From the NCBI GenBank assembly GCA_022563855.1, contig JADFMN010000013.1:1-64000 (forward strand): 64,000 nt of DNA, read 5' to 3'. Below, piece by piece: positions 42,287 to 50,728 of the stretch. The translations under genes were made by a program, and so were the position numbers. The number at the start of each line of letters is the position of its first letter. Position 1 is the stretch's first letter. The notes below the pieces were generated by a model. It did no database searches, was not told the origin of the DNA, and saw nothing but the letters and a program-made list of their open reading frames with translations. The stretch comes from Armatimonadota bacterium (lineage in GTDB: Bacteria > Armatimonadota > Fimbriimonadia > Fimbriimonadales > Fimbriimonadaceae).

Positions 42287-42910
42287 GTCGAAGACGTTCT
42301 CGAACGCCTTGGCGATCAGCGGCATCGCTTCGTCGATCGTCACCTTGCGACCGCACGCCTCGCTCAGGCTAGTCACGCCGTGCGTCGAGATTCCGCACGG
42401 AACGATGACGTCGAAGCTGCTCAGGTCGTTGTCGCAGTTCAAAGCGATTCCGTGGAGGCTGACCCAGCGCCGGACCTTGATCCCGATTGCCGCTATCTTC
42501 TTTTGGTCAACCCACACACCCGTGTTGACAGAACTCCTCTCGCCCTTTACACCCAGATAGTCGATAGCCCGGATCACCGCCTCCTCCAAGCCGCGCATCC
42601 ACTTGTGCAAGTCTTTGCCGTGCTTGCGCAGGTTGAAAATCGGATAGACGACCAGTTGGTTGGGGCCGTGGTACGTGACGTCTCCGCCCCGATCCGTCTT
42701 GACGACTTCTATTCCGAGACTCGCGTACTCGTCTGCGGAAAGCAGGAGATTCGACTCTTTGTGACTCGCTCCCAGCGTCAACACCGGATCATGCTCGACG
42801 AACAGCAGCGTGTCATCGCCGCCTTGCTCCACGTCTTGGGCGATCCGCTTCTGGAAATCCCACGCGGCGACGTAACCCATGTGCCCGAGGTCGATGCAGC
42901 GAGCGTTCAT
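42245..42910 (-). CDS. lipB: Lipoyl(octanoyl) transferase
   Basis: It moves octanoate from acyl carrier protein to lipoyl domains. Substrate motif RGGDVTYHGPNQ spans residues 74-85. The catalytic Lys145 is in AIGIKVRRWVSLHG and Cys172 in IVPCGI. At 221 residues the length is normal. The start overlaps the upstream cyclase stop by 4 nt. The last 14 codons overlap the convergent DUF1501 gene. No lipA is in the window. Confidence 0.95.
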   Translation of the reverse strand: MNARCIDLGHMGYVAAWDFQKRIAQDVEQGGDDTLLFVEHDPVLTLGASHKESNLLLSADEYASLGIEVVKTDRGGDVTYHGPNQLVVYPIFNLRKHGKDLHKWMRGLEEAVIRAIDYLGVKGERSSVNTGVWVDQKKIAAIGIKVRRWVSLHGIALNCDNDLSSFDVIVPCGISTHGVTSLSEACGRKVTIDEAMPLIAKAFENVFDLSFEHVQLREVLA

Positions 42911-44658
42911 GATGCCAACGTCGGGTTGAGCACGAAGTACACCTTGTGACCGTCGATCTGCTCGCGCATCTCGGCGACACGCTCCTCTTTGACGTGCTCA
43001 AGAACCGGAAAGGTGATCGCAATGCCGCCGACCGGGGCATCCCGCTCAACGTGAGCTGCAATATCGATGATCTCGTTGAAGGGAACGTCCGATAGCTGCG
43101 CCGAGGTTTTTCCGGTATGAATGCCGACCCGAACCCGAAACGGATCGTCGAGACGATTCACTCCTCCGTTGAACCGCGCAATCTCCGACTGGATCTCCTT
43201 TCCTGCGAACAGGGCGTCGACGCACCTCGAAAACGTCAGCACGGCCCCGTCGCCCGCCGTCGACAGGACGACTCCGCCCTGGCTCGCCGCGATCCTGGCG
43301 ACAAGGTCCTGAAAAGCGCGAAAGCTGTACTCGACGTGCAGCGGATCGGCCGAGGCCTTCATCTTCGTGCTGTTCGCGACGTCTACGGACATGACGCACG
43401 TCGCCTCGATCCTCGGATTGAGCCTCCATTGAATCTGCACGATCTCCGCCAGCACGATCGCTGGATCTCGCTCCCTGAGTCGCCGATGCCGCTTGGTTTG
43501 CTCATCGACGTGCGATGCCATTCCAGACACCACGGCGAGCACCAAGACCCCGGACATGCGCAAGTAGGCGCTGCCCTCGAGGAAGGTAAGCCGAAGCCAA
43601 TCCGACCCATATTGGCCGTACGGCACCGCTAAGACCATGGTCGAGGCGAGAAACATGAGCCCGAGAGACAGCAGCGCGCGCCTGACACCTCCCGAACCGT
43701 AACCGACCCCCAGGTACGTTGTGCCGGCGATTCCGAGCATCACGACCCGGGCCATCGGTGGTACGGAACCTGTAGTCGACAGCGAGCCGAGGAATCCAAG
43801 CTCGATCGCACCCAGAAGCAGTCCGATTGCTACCGCCACGATCGGGTAGAGCCGCGACTTGCGCAGGGTGTCGAGCAGATTCAGGTCGCGCTTGAGCGGC
43901 TGGCCGTCCGCCTTGAAACCCTTCAGCCGCGCCTGGAGATAGAACAGCCGATCGAGAAGATCCTGACGAGAAAGCTTCTGCTCGTGCCTCTCTTCATGCT
44001 TGAGCCGCGCGTATCCGCCAAGCAGCGCTACAGGCCCCATGACGCCAAGATAGACCGCGCCGAGGACGAGCGCCGCAACGATCGGGGGGAACGTACTGTC
44101 GGCAGAGAACGAGCCCTGGAAGGTAAGCACCCCAGCAAGACCGAGTGCCACCACCCCCGCCCCGAAGATCGGGTACCGCATCCGGCCGTGCCGGGCGTAA
44201 CCCACAGCCTGAAATGCCAGCATGACCACTAACGCCGTGGCCTGGGCTCTGAAGACGCCAGCCAGAGGATTGGGCTCGTTCGCCGCTTGCATCGGAGTCG
44301 TGAACCACTGCCTCATGAAATCGAAGAGCTGCACCACAGCAAACCCACCGACGAAGGTAGCGATGATGAATGCGTACGGCCTCCCTGTTAGACGCGTCGT
44401 CACGTCGCAGACGTAGCTCCAAAGGTTCTCGATTAGCTGCCGGATCGACCGCCAGAGAGCCTCGCGCGTCTCGGAGCGATAGCTCCTGCGCTGCAGAGCG
44501 TCGAGCACCTCCTCGACGAACGACTTGGACAGCCCGAAGTCCGCCGCCAGCTGCTCCGCGTCATGTACTACGACGTACGGATCGGCTTTCAAATGGGCGG
44601 CGAGATCGTCGAGCGACGACGAAGCCTTTTCCTCGGGAGCCGTCGTAATTTCGGGCAA
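42907..44658 (-). CDS. Membrane class III adenylate/guanylate cyclase
   Basis: A 583-residue protein. A short N-terminal helical region is followed by many hydrophobic segments (for example YAFIIATFVGGFAVVQLF, LLLGAIELGFLGSL, ALLSLGLMFLASTMVLAV). The C-terminal ~170 residues are a class III cyclase domain. The two metal aspartates are visible in CVMSVDVANSTKMK and STAGDGAVLTF, followed by FRVRVGIHTG. The ATP/GTP choice cannot be read reliably. It starts with TTG 44658, with GAGAGG 5 nt upstream. It is coupled to lipB by an ATGA overlap, an unusual pairing. Confidence 0.85.
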   Translation of the reverse strand: MPEITTAPEEKASSSLDDLAAHLKADPYVVVHDAEQLAADFGLSKSFVEEVLDALQRRSYRSETREALWRSIRQLIENLWSYVCDVTTRLTGRPYAFIIATFVGGFAVVQLFDFMRQWFTTPMQAANEPNPLAGVFRAQATALVVMLAFQAVGYARHGRMRYPIFGAGVVALGLAGVLTFQGSFSADSTFPPIVAALVLGAVYLGVMGPVALLGGYARLKHEERHEQKLSRQDLLDRLFYLQARLKGFKADGQPLKRDLNLLDTLRKSRLYPIVAVAIGLLLGAIELGFLGSLSTTGSVPPMARVVMLGIAGTTYLGVGYGSGGVRRALLSLGLMFLASTMVLAVPYGQYGSDWLRLTFLEGSAYLRMSGVLVLAVVSGMASHVDEQTKRHRRLRERDPAIVLAEIVQIQWRLNPRIEATCVMSVDVANSTKMKASADPLHVEYSFRAFQDLVARIAASQGGVVLSTAGDGAVLTFSRCVDALFAGKEIQSEIARFNGGVNRLDDPFRVRVGIHTGKTSAQLSDVPFNEIIDIAAHVERDAPVGGIAITFPVLEHVKEERVAEMREQIDGHKVYFVLNPTLAS

Positions 44659-44719
44659 GACAACCTCTCAGTACAGTACTACCCCAGCGAGCGCAAGAGT
44701 TTCCAGTCCTCCTGCCGAC

Positions 44720-45079
44720 CTAGGCGTCACCCGACTCGTGCTCTTCCGGTGCTTTCTTGGCAACAGCCTTCTTCGCCGGAGCGGCCTTCTTCGTAGTCGC
44801 CTTCTTGGCTGCCGTAGCCGTCGACTTAGACTTTGCGGGACTCTTCTTGGCCGCTGGTTTCTTGGCAGCGGTTTTCGCGGGTGCCTTCTTCGTAGCGGCC
44901 TTCTTAGCCGGTGCCTTCTTCGCCGCCGGCTTCTTCTCTGCCGGCGAACCAGCGGCCTTGCTCGTTGCGCGGGACTTGCGAGCTGAACCCTTGTTCGCCT
45001 TCAGCTCCTTGATAACTGCCCGGACGTGCTTTGCCTTGCGGTGTCGCCTCTGCCGAAGCTCCTTGTTGCGAACTCTCAT
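44720..45079 (-). CDS. Histone H1-like Lys/Ala-rich DNA-binding protein
   Basis: A 119-residue, very basic protein. Residues 1-30 (RVRNKELRQRRHRKAKHVR...) form a basic helix. From about 45 the sequence is AAKKAPAKK/TKKA-type repeats like eukaryotic H1 tails and bacterial Hc1/HctB. The C-terminus is acidic (EEHESGDA). It probably coats or compacts DNA or RNA. The repeats make its length likely to vary between strains. ATG 45079 lies 12 nt after TAACCT. Confidence 0.8.
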   Translation of the reverse strand: MRVRNKELRQRRHRKAKHVRAVIKELKANKGSARKSRATSKAAGSPAEKKPAAKKAPAKKAATKKAPAKTAAKKPAAKKSPAKSKSTATAAKKATTKKAAPAKKAVAKKAPEEHESGDA

Positions 45080-45165
45080 ACTGTGATGCCGAGGTTACCC
45101 TCTCAACCGGTCCGGCCTATGCAAAGCCGCAGCACAGTCGTACCCGTTGACCAGTTCCGAGGGCG

Positions 45166-45972
45166 CTACTCCTCCTGCTGCGACGGTTCAGCGACAACGG
45201 CTTGCCTGCGACTGCCGAACCAGAAGAATGCGGCCAGGCCGCCCACGATCATCACCCCTGCCGCCACCTGGGCTCTCGTCATCACGTCGCTCCACGCGTA
45301 CGCGGAAGTGGCCAGACCCCGCGCTACCTCGTCGTCTGTACCCGCACGCCAAAACTCGTAAATGTACCGGCTGACTCCGTAAGCGACGACCGCGGCGACG
45401 AACGATTGGCCGGGGACGAGCTTTCGGCGCTCCAACATGGACAGAACTCCCGCTCCGACCAGAAGCATCGCAGAGTCGAAAATCTGGGCGGGCGTGAACT
45501 GATAAACGTACGATCCCTGAAACACGCCGTACCAGGCGTCGGTCGGACGCCCGTAGCAACAGCCGTTCATCAGACACGCCACACGGCCAATCGCCCCTAG
45601 AATCAGCAGCGGCAGGCCGATGATATCGAACATCGACGACAGCGGAATCTTGGCCCGCCAAGACCACACCCAGATTCCGATCAGCGCGAACCCGATGCCC
45701 CCAAAACTTGTCAATCCCGCGAACTGAAATGTCCACAGTTCGTCAGGATGGCCGGAGAAGTCTTCCCAGTGCTGGGCGACGTAAACGATCCGGGCGCCGA
45801 GGATTCCTGGGATCAACGCCCATATCAGGACGTCGTACAGGCTCTCCGGTTTGACGCCGTGCCTCGGTGCGCGCCGACCGGCGAGCCAGACTGAGAACAT
45901 GAGGCCCACCGCAATGATGAGCCCGAACGTCCCAACCTTGAATCCGAAAACTGTGAAAAGATCAGGGTGCAT
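45166..45972 (-). CDS. lgt: Prolipoprotein diacylglyceryl transferase
   Basis: An integral membrane enzyme that attaches diacylglycerol to the lipobox cysteine of lipoproteins. The Lgt signature is GAIGRVACLMNGCCYGRPT (catalytic Arg/Asn/Gly region). HGVKPESLYDVLIWALIPG and SRYIYEFWRAG also match, and seven hydrophobic segments are visible. At 268 residues the length is typical. Its substrates here would include the lipoproteins at 23691, 46036 and 52854. TATCCT lies 9 nt before ATG 45972. Confidence 0.94.
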   Translation of the reverse strand: MHPDLFTVFGFKVGTFGLIIAVGLMFSVWLAGRRAPRHGVKPESLYDVLIWALIPGILGARIVYVAQHWEDFSGHPDELWTFQFAGLTSFGGIGFALIGIWVWSWRAKIPLSSMFDIIGLPLLILGAIGRVACLMNGCCYGRPTDAWYGVFQGSYVYQFTPAQIFDSAMLLVGAGVLSMLERRKLVPGQSFVAAVVAYGVSRYIYEFWRAGTDDEVARGLATSAYAWSDVMTRAQVAAGVMIVGGLAAFFWFGSRRQAVVAEPSQQEE

Positions 45973-46035
45973 TCATCCGAAAGGATAGCAGACCACCAGT
46001 GACTACGATTGGGCTTGCCGACCGACTCAACCCGT

Positions 46036-46866
46036 CTATAACGTCGCAAATCGCCGCATCATCTCGAGGTACCGAACGGTAGCGCCCAGGGCTCTTTCTT
46101 CCTCGTCGGCGGCATGATACAAAATGATGATCTGGCTCCAAGCTTCGCGAACGTGGTGTTCTCGACTGATCAAGAATCGGCGACCAGCATCCTCGCTCGG
46201 ATCGACGACCGTCATGAGGTGTTGATCGATCGCGTCCTCGAGCAGTGCGGCAAGCTGTAACTCCATCCCTTGTCGCCGCGCGGAAGGAAGAAACTCGTAC
46301 AGCGTCGCCATCAAGATCGGTCCTTTGCCGCCGGCGGAGGCGTCGAACGTTGACCTCACCAGTCGAATGCCCTCTTCGACGTCGCCTAGCTCCGCAGTCG
46401 CTTCGGCCAGTCGCAGCGAGTCGTTCACCCGGCGATCCTCAGATTCAGCGTGTTCAACCGCGACCGAGTACAGATCGTACGTTGCCTGCCAATCAGGTAT
46501 TTGGCGGAAAAGGTCTCCGTACATCCACGCCTCGTCTGGCGCCACGGCCTTGACATCAACGTCCGCAAGGAGGTCCACGACGTAGTCGCGCAGTATCTCG
46601 CTTCCCTCTTCCGGGCTGAGCTGACGTCGTAGAATTCGATCGTCAACTGTGCTGCGAGCGCGGCCGAGTCGCTTCTGTAGAGCCTCTGGACCTACCGCGC
46701 TGGCCTCAACGTCTTCCTGATTCGGCAACTGGCCAAATTGACATCCGGCGAAAGCCATCGAAGCAACAAGGAGCAAGCCCGCCCGCCCGGCCTGCGCCTT
46801 TATTCCTCGGCGGTGGTCATCCATGTTAAGCCACCGCCGGGTTGCCTGGCGAATGCTACGCGTCAT
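46036..46866 (-). CDS. Lipoprotein of unknown function, coupled to pyrC
   Basis: A 276-residue lipoprotein with lipobox MAFAGC (Cys42 counted from ATG 46866). The rest looks wholly helical and TPR-like (DLYSVAVEHAESEDRRV; LRLAEATAELGDVEEGIRLV; AALLEDAIDQHL). ATG 46866 overlaps the pyrC stop by 4 nt, as in other operons here. An ATG at 46824 gives a more normal signal-peptide length and cannot be excluded. It is not obviously linked to pyrimidine synthesis. Confidence 0.65.
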   Translation of the reverse strand: MTRSIRQATRRWLNMDDHRRGIKAQAGRAGLLLVASMAFAGCQFGQLPNQEDVEASAVGPEALQKRLGRARSTVDDRILRRQLSPEEGSEILRDYVVDLLADVDVKAVAPDEAWMYGDLFRQIPDWQATYDLYSVAVEHAESEDRRVNDSLRLAEATAELGDVEEGIRLVRSTFDASAGGKGPILMATLYEFLPSARRQGMELQLAALLEDAIDQHLMTVVDPSEDAGRRFLISREHHVREAWSQIIILYHAADEEERALGATVRYLEMMRRFATL

Positions 46867-48194
46867 GCTCGTGCGACCCCATTGGAGAATCGTGCTGAAT
46901 CGAAAAGCGAGTCGCGATAAATTTCACCGCCACAGTAAGTTAGAACTGGTTTTCCCCTCATTTGCATTCCATGGAACGGCGTATTCTTGCCTTTCGAGAA
47001 CGTTTTTTGCACGTCGAATGTCCACTCAACGTTCGGATCTATGACCGTCAGCTGAGCAATCGGAGTTTCGCCTGGTTTCAGCGTGCCCGCCTCGAGCCGC
47101 AGAATCTCTGCGGGCTTCGTGCTCAACTTCCTCACCGTCTCGAGAGGCGAAAGCACTCCCTTGTGCGTCGCATGAGTCAACGTCACCCCGACCGCGGACT
47201 CTAGCCCGACCATCCCGAACGGCGCCTCCTCGAACGGCACGTCAACCTCGTACGGCGCGTACGGCGAATGGTCGCTGGCGATGCAGTCGATCGTGCCGTC
47301 GTGCAACGCTTGAAGCAGGATGTCCACGTCAACGTCGGTCCGCAGAGGCGGGGTCGTCTTGAAGTTCGGGTCGAACTCTCCGACGGCGTCCTCGGTGAGG
47401 CAGAAGTGGTGCGGGCAGATCTCGCAGGTAACCGGCGCGCCGAGGTACTTGGCCTGGCGGACCATCTCGACGGCGCCCCACGTGCTGACGCGAAGGATGT
47501 GGATAGGGCAGCCGGTGTTCAAAGAGAGCAGGCAGTTGCGCATCACCATGATCTCCTCCGCGCTCCTCGGCATGCCCTTCAACCCGAGCATCGCGCTGAC
47601 AGCGCCCTCGTTCATGCTGCCGTCCAAAGTCAGCGAGAGATCCTCGCAGTGCGCCATGATCGGAAGGTCCAGCTGAAGGCAGAACTCCATCGCTCGCTTC
47701 ATCACGCTGGAATCTTGAACCGGATGTCCTTCATCGCTCGCAGCGATGATGCCAGCAGCCTTGAGGGCCGCCAAGTCGCTGACCACCTCGCCAGCCTGCC
47801 CTACCGTCAAAGCTCCGACAGGTGCGACGAACACGCCGCCCGCTTCCGGCGACGCGGCGCGGTCAAAAATGAAATCGACGAGAGCCGGAGTGTCGAGAGG
47901 CGGCGTAGTGTTCGGCATGCAGCAGATCGTTGTGAATCCGCCGGCTGCCGCAGCCTGCGTTCCGGTCTTGATGCTCTCTCGATACGTCTCTCCTGGCTCG
48001 CGCAGGTGTACGTGCATATCGACGAGCCCTGGGCACAGCCACAGACCTTGGCAGTCGTAAACATCGTCCGCGCCCGTCTCATTGACCTCGCCTCCGATCT
48101 GGCTGATCTGTGCGCTCTCCACGACGACGGTGCAAACCTCATCCATCTCCTGCGATGGATCGAGGACGCGGCCGTTCTTGAAGACTGTTTTCAC
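46863..48194 (-). CDS. pyrC: Dihydroorotase
   Basis: It cyclises carbamoyl-aspartate to dihydroorotate, the third step of pyrimidine synthesis. A class I enzyme of 443 residues: metal motif DMHVHLREPG (His61, His63), ICCMPNTTPPLDTP, the second metal region IMAHCEDLSL, and CIASDHSPYAP with the catalytic Asp. The ATG overlaps the pyrB stop by 4 nt. Order is rnhC, pyrR, pyrB, pyrC, lipoprotein. Confidence 0.95.
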   Translation of the reverse strand: MKTVFKNGRVLDPSQEMDEVCTVVVESAQISQIGGEVNETGADDVYDCQGLWLCPGLVDMHVHLREPGETYRESIKTGTQAAAAGGFTTICCMPNTTPPLDTPALVDFIFDRAASPEAGGVFVAPVGALTVGQAGEVVSDLAALKAAGIIAASDEGHPVQDSSVMKRAMEFCLQLDLPIMAHCEDLSLTLDGSMNEGAVSAMLGLKGMPRSAEEIMVMRNCLLSLNTGCPIHILRVSTWGAVEMVRQAKYLGAPVTCEICPHHFCLTEDAVGEFDPNFKTTPPLRTDVDVDILLQALHDGTIDCIASDHSPYAPYEVDVPFEEAPFGMVGLESAVGVTLTHATHKGVLSPLETVRKLSTKPAEILRLEAGTLKPGETPIAQLTVIDPNVEWTFDVQKTFSKGKNTPFHGMQMRGKPVLTYCGGEIYRDSLFDSARFSNGVARA

Positions 48195-49129
48195 TCTCCG
48201 CCCTCCCCGTTGCCCGACGATTGCGGATCTTGATACATCCAGGTCAAGACCGCCATTTTTACGAAGATTCCGTTCGAAACTTGATCGTTGACGCAGCTCG
48301 CCTCGCTATCGGCAACCGAATCGTCGACTTCGATCCCCCTGTTGAGCGGACCTGGGTGCAGAACGATCGCTTCGGAATCGGCGTACCGCAGGGTCTGTCG
48401 GTTGATCTGATACAGACGCCGATACTCCCCGACCGAGCTGAGCAAGCCGTCCGTCATTCTCTCCTTCTGCAGTCGCAGGCACATCACCACGTCGGCTCCG
48501 GCGAGCCCCGACGGCAGATCGTAGAACACCGAGCCGGGCAGCTTGCCCGTGTGACTCGGTATGAGCGTGCGAGGACCGACAAACCGGACGTCGGCGCCCA
48601 GCTTGTGCAACAGCCAGGCGTTGCTGCGCGCAACGCGGGAGTGCAGCACGTCGCCGACGATCGCGACGGTCAGTCCCTGGATGTCGCCCTTTCGCTCCAA
48701 AATCGTCAGCGCATCGCCCAGCGCTTGGGTCGGGTGCTCGTGCTGGCCGTCTCCAGCGTTCACGACGGGACCGCCGAAGTACTTGGCGGCGAGCGTCGCA
48801 CCACCGGACGACCTGTGCCGAATGACCAGACCTTCCAGTCGCTCATATCGCAGCGTCAGAATCGTATCCTTGAGCGTTTCTCCCTTGCTCATCGAGCTGC
48901 CGGTACCCGAGAAGTTGACCATGCGGTACCCGAGGTAGTTCGCTGCCTGCTCGAACGACACCCGCGTCCGAGTCGAGTTCTCGAACAGCAGGAGCCCAAT
49001 GACTTTCGGCTCGATCCCCTTCAGCGGCTCGCGGCTCGTGACCGCCTCCTTGTAAGCCGCCGCGACGTTGAGCAGCTCGGTGATATCGGTTGCTTCCAGG
49101 TGGCGGATGGCGAGCAGATGCTGACTCAT
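48191..49129 (-). CDS. pyrB: Aspartate carbamoyltransferase catalytic subunit
   Basis: It makes carbamoyl-aspartate. The carbamoyl-phosphate loop is FENSTRTRVSFEQAANYLG, and HPTQALGDALTI and VMCLRLQKERM complete the active site. At 312 residues with no pyrI nearby, it probably works as a bare trimer or together with dihydroorotase, as in other pyrR-pyrB-pyrC organisms. It overlaps both pyrR and pyrC by 4 nt. Confidence 0.96.
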   Translation of the reverse strand: MSQHLLAIRHLEATDITELLNVAAAYKEAVTSREPLKGIEPKVIGLLLFENSTRTRVSFEQAANYLGYRMVNFSGTGSSMSKGETLKDTILTLRYERLEGLVIRHRSSGGATLAAKYFGGPVVNAGDGQHEHPTQALGDALTILERKGDIQGLTVAIVGDVLHSRVARSNAWLLHKLGADVRFVGPRTLIPSHTGKLPGSVFYDLPSGLAGADVVMCLRLQKERMTDGLLSSVGEYRRLYQINRQTLRYADSEAIVLHPGPLNRGIEVDDSVADSEASCVNDQVSNGIFVKMAVLTWMYQDPQSSGNGEGGE

Positions 49130-49668
49130 TGAGCTGCAGCCTCCCGCTCTGCGGCCGTCCGCAGAACCACCCTGTCCTCGTCGTCGTCCTCGCTCAACAG
49201 CACCTCGATATAGTCGCTGTTCTGCGTCTGCACTACCTTGCCGGCGTAGTCAGGCTGGATCGGAAGCTCGCGGTGCCCACGATCGACCAGAACGGCCAGC
49301 TGTACGCTCTTGGGCCGTCCGATCTTTACGAGCGCGTCGAGAGCCGCTCGGACGGTCCTGCCGGTGAATATGACCTCGTCTACCAGGATTACGCGCTTCC
49401 CTTCGACGCGAAAAGGTATCTCGCTGTCATCGGAGTCGACGACCGTGTCATCGTCGCGGCTCGACCTCGCGTCGAGCTTCCCGCAAGGCACCGTCGTGCC
49501 CTCGATCTGAGTCATGGTGAACGCCAGCCGCTTTGCGACCGGGTATCCGCGCCGCAAGATGCCAACGACGACGAGATCTTCGGCGCCTTGATTCGACTCC
49601 AATATCTCGTGCGCCATGCGGCCGAGGGTTCGGCGCATCGCGGCGGCGTCCAGAACGACGACGCTCAT
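49126..49668 (-). CDS. pyrR: Pyrimidine operon regulator PyrR / uracil phosphoribosyltransferase
   Basis: A 180-residue PyrR-type protein. The PRPP loop is VILVDEVIFTGRTVRAAL, where VDDV is more usual. GILRRGYPVAKRL and AVLVDRGHRELPIQPDYAGK are family-specific. In Firmicutes and Deinococcus PyrR controls the operon through RNA attenuation. The upstream gap here is too short for an attenuator: CATAAT ends 7 nt before ATG 49668. Control must therefore be elsewhere, or it may act only as an enzyme. Confidence 0.92.
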   Translation of the reverse strand: MSVVVLDAAAMRRTLGRMAHEILESNQGAEDLVVVGILRRGYPVAKRLAFTMTQIEGTTVPCGKLDARSSRDDDTVVDSDDSEIPFRVEGKRVILVDEVIFTGRTVRAALDALVKIGRPKSVQLAVLVDRGHRELPIQPDYAGKVVQTQNSDYIEVLLSEDDDEDRVVLRTAAEREAAAQ

Positions 49669-49675
49669 CGACCTG

Positions 49676-49681
49676 ATTATG
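49676..49681 (-). promoter_or_regulatory. -10 box CATAAT for pyr operon
   Basis: It ends 7 nt before the pyrR ATG and leaves no leader for an attenuator. Confidence 0.45.
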
Positions 49682-49700
49682 GCCGGGCAGCGGTCGGCTG

Positions 49701-50342
49701 TCAAAGCCCTTTGGCCAGCGCCTTGGCCTTGTCGACCGTCTTGAAGTGCATCTTGGCGACGGCTGCGAGGGCATCCTCGCCCCTTTCGTCGATGATTCTT
49801 GCCGCGGTCTCATCCACCTGGAACCCAGCGCCCTTCGGCAGCGTGACCCCAAAATCTGCGCCGAGCCGCTGCAATCTGTGCAAGAACTCGGCGCGGGCGA
49901 GCACGCTGGCCGCAGCCACCGCGAGGTCGGCCTCAGCTCGGACCCTCGAAATCAGCTCGATGCTCCTTCCTTTTTGCATCAACGCCCGCTTGAGCCCGGC
50001 GGGGTTCGCAAACTGATCGCTGATGACGACGTTGCAATCCTGTTTCTCCAGCACGTCCTCGATCGCCCGCGCGTGTCCCCAGGCCAGTAGTTTGTTAAGA
50101 TTCCCGATCTTCTTATACAATTCGTTATACTTTTTTGGGCCGATAGCGACGATGGAGTGTGGGCAAGTGCGCTTGATGACACGAGCGAGTAAGACCGCCT
50201 TCTTGTCGGTCAGCTTCTTGCTGTCCTGCACTTCTTCCAACTCTGAGCAGTGCTCGGGGCCGACGTAGCAAGCGGCGATCACGAGCGGCCCGAAGAAATC
50301 CCCCTTACCACTTTCGTCCACGCCGATCCGCTTGTCCGCCAC
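49701..50342 (-). CDS. rnhC: Ribonuclease HIII, short form
   Basis: It removes RNA from RNA-DNA hybrids. RIGVDESGKGDFFGPLV (Asp9, Glu10, with the HIII-type GKGD) and DSKKLTDKK, together with NLNKLLAWGHARAIE, mark RNase HIII rather than HII. At 213 residues it lacks the N-terminal TBP-like substrate-binding domain usual in HIII (~300 aa). The frame has no room for it, since TATCGT lies 7 nt before GTG 50342. It sits just upstream of pyrR on the same strand. Confidence 0.88.
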   Translation of the reverse strand: MADKRIGVDESGKGDFFGPLVIAACYVGPEHCSELEEVQDSKKLTDKKAVLLARVIKRTCPHSIVAIGPKKYNELYKKIGNLNKLLAWGHARAIEDVLEKQDCNVVISDQFANPAGLKRALMQKGRSIELISRVRAEADLAVAAASVLARAEFLHRLQRLGADFGVTLPKGAGFQVDETAARIIDERGEDALAAVAKMHFKTVDKAKALAKGL

Positions 50343-50349
50343 GGGTTTG

Positions 50350-50355
50350 ACGATA
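50350..50355 (-). promoter_or_regulatory. -10 box TATCGT for rnhC
   Basis: It ends 7 nt before GTG 50342. Confidence 0.45.
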
Positions 50356-50427
50356 CCTTGCGGCGGGGCGAGGCGCGGGGAACAAGGTGCGAGGATTCAG
50401 GGTTGAGGGTCTAGGGTCGACCATCAT

Positions 50428-50456
50428 TGGGAGGGCGAGCGTCCTCGCGAGCCGCG
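50428..50456 (-). repeat. 29-bp repeat, left member of inverted pair around PEP-CTERM gene
   Basis: It is the exact reverse complement of 51561-51589 (29 of 29). The pair brackets the PEP-CTERM gene at 50729-51406. Confidence 0.85.
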
Positions 50457-50601
50457 TAAGCCGAGGAGTCTTGCTTGTGAACTCCTCATGGAGGGTCGTG
50501 CTCCTGTGCGACCTTACCTTTCGGCGACTACAACATTGGCATTGCGGCGGCAGCAATTCGAATGCTGACTGAATGCCGGCGCTCCGTCTGACCGCGAGAG
50601 C

Positions 50602-50625
50602 GGTGTCGCAGGAGCGCCACCCTCC
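50602..50625 (-). repeat. 24-bp dispersed repeat
   Basis: Perfect reverse complement of 37587-37610. Confidence 0.8.
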
Positions 50626-50728
50626 AACACGACCGGGAAGTGTGAGCAAGCACGATCGCGCGTGTCAGGAACGCGTGTCAGCGAAAGCGCGTGTCAGGAA
50701 CGCGTGTCAGCACAGCTACCAGGCATCT

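Larger units (their letters stand above)
50343..50728. other. Intergenic repeats, no gene
   Basis: The 386-bp gap holds the rnhC promoter, then dispersed repeats: a 29-bp element (50428-50456), a diverged GGAGGGTnGnGCTCCTG element (50490-50513), a 24-bp element (50602-50625, inverted copy of 37587-37610), and GTGTCAG/AACGCGTGTCAG iterations (50650-50710). No coding frame is convincing. Confidence 0.6.
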
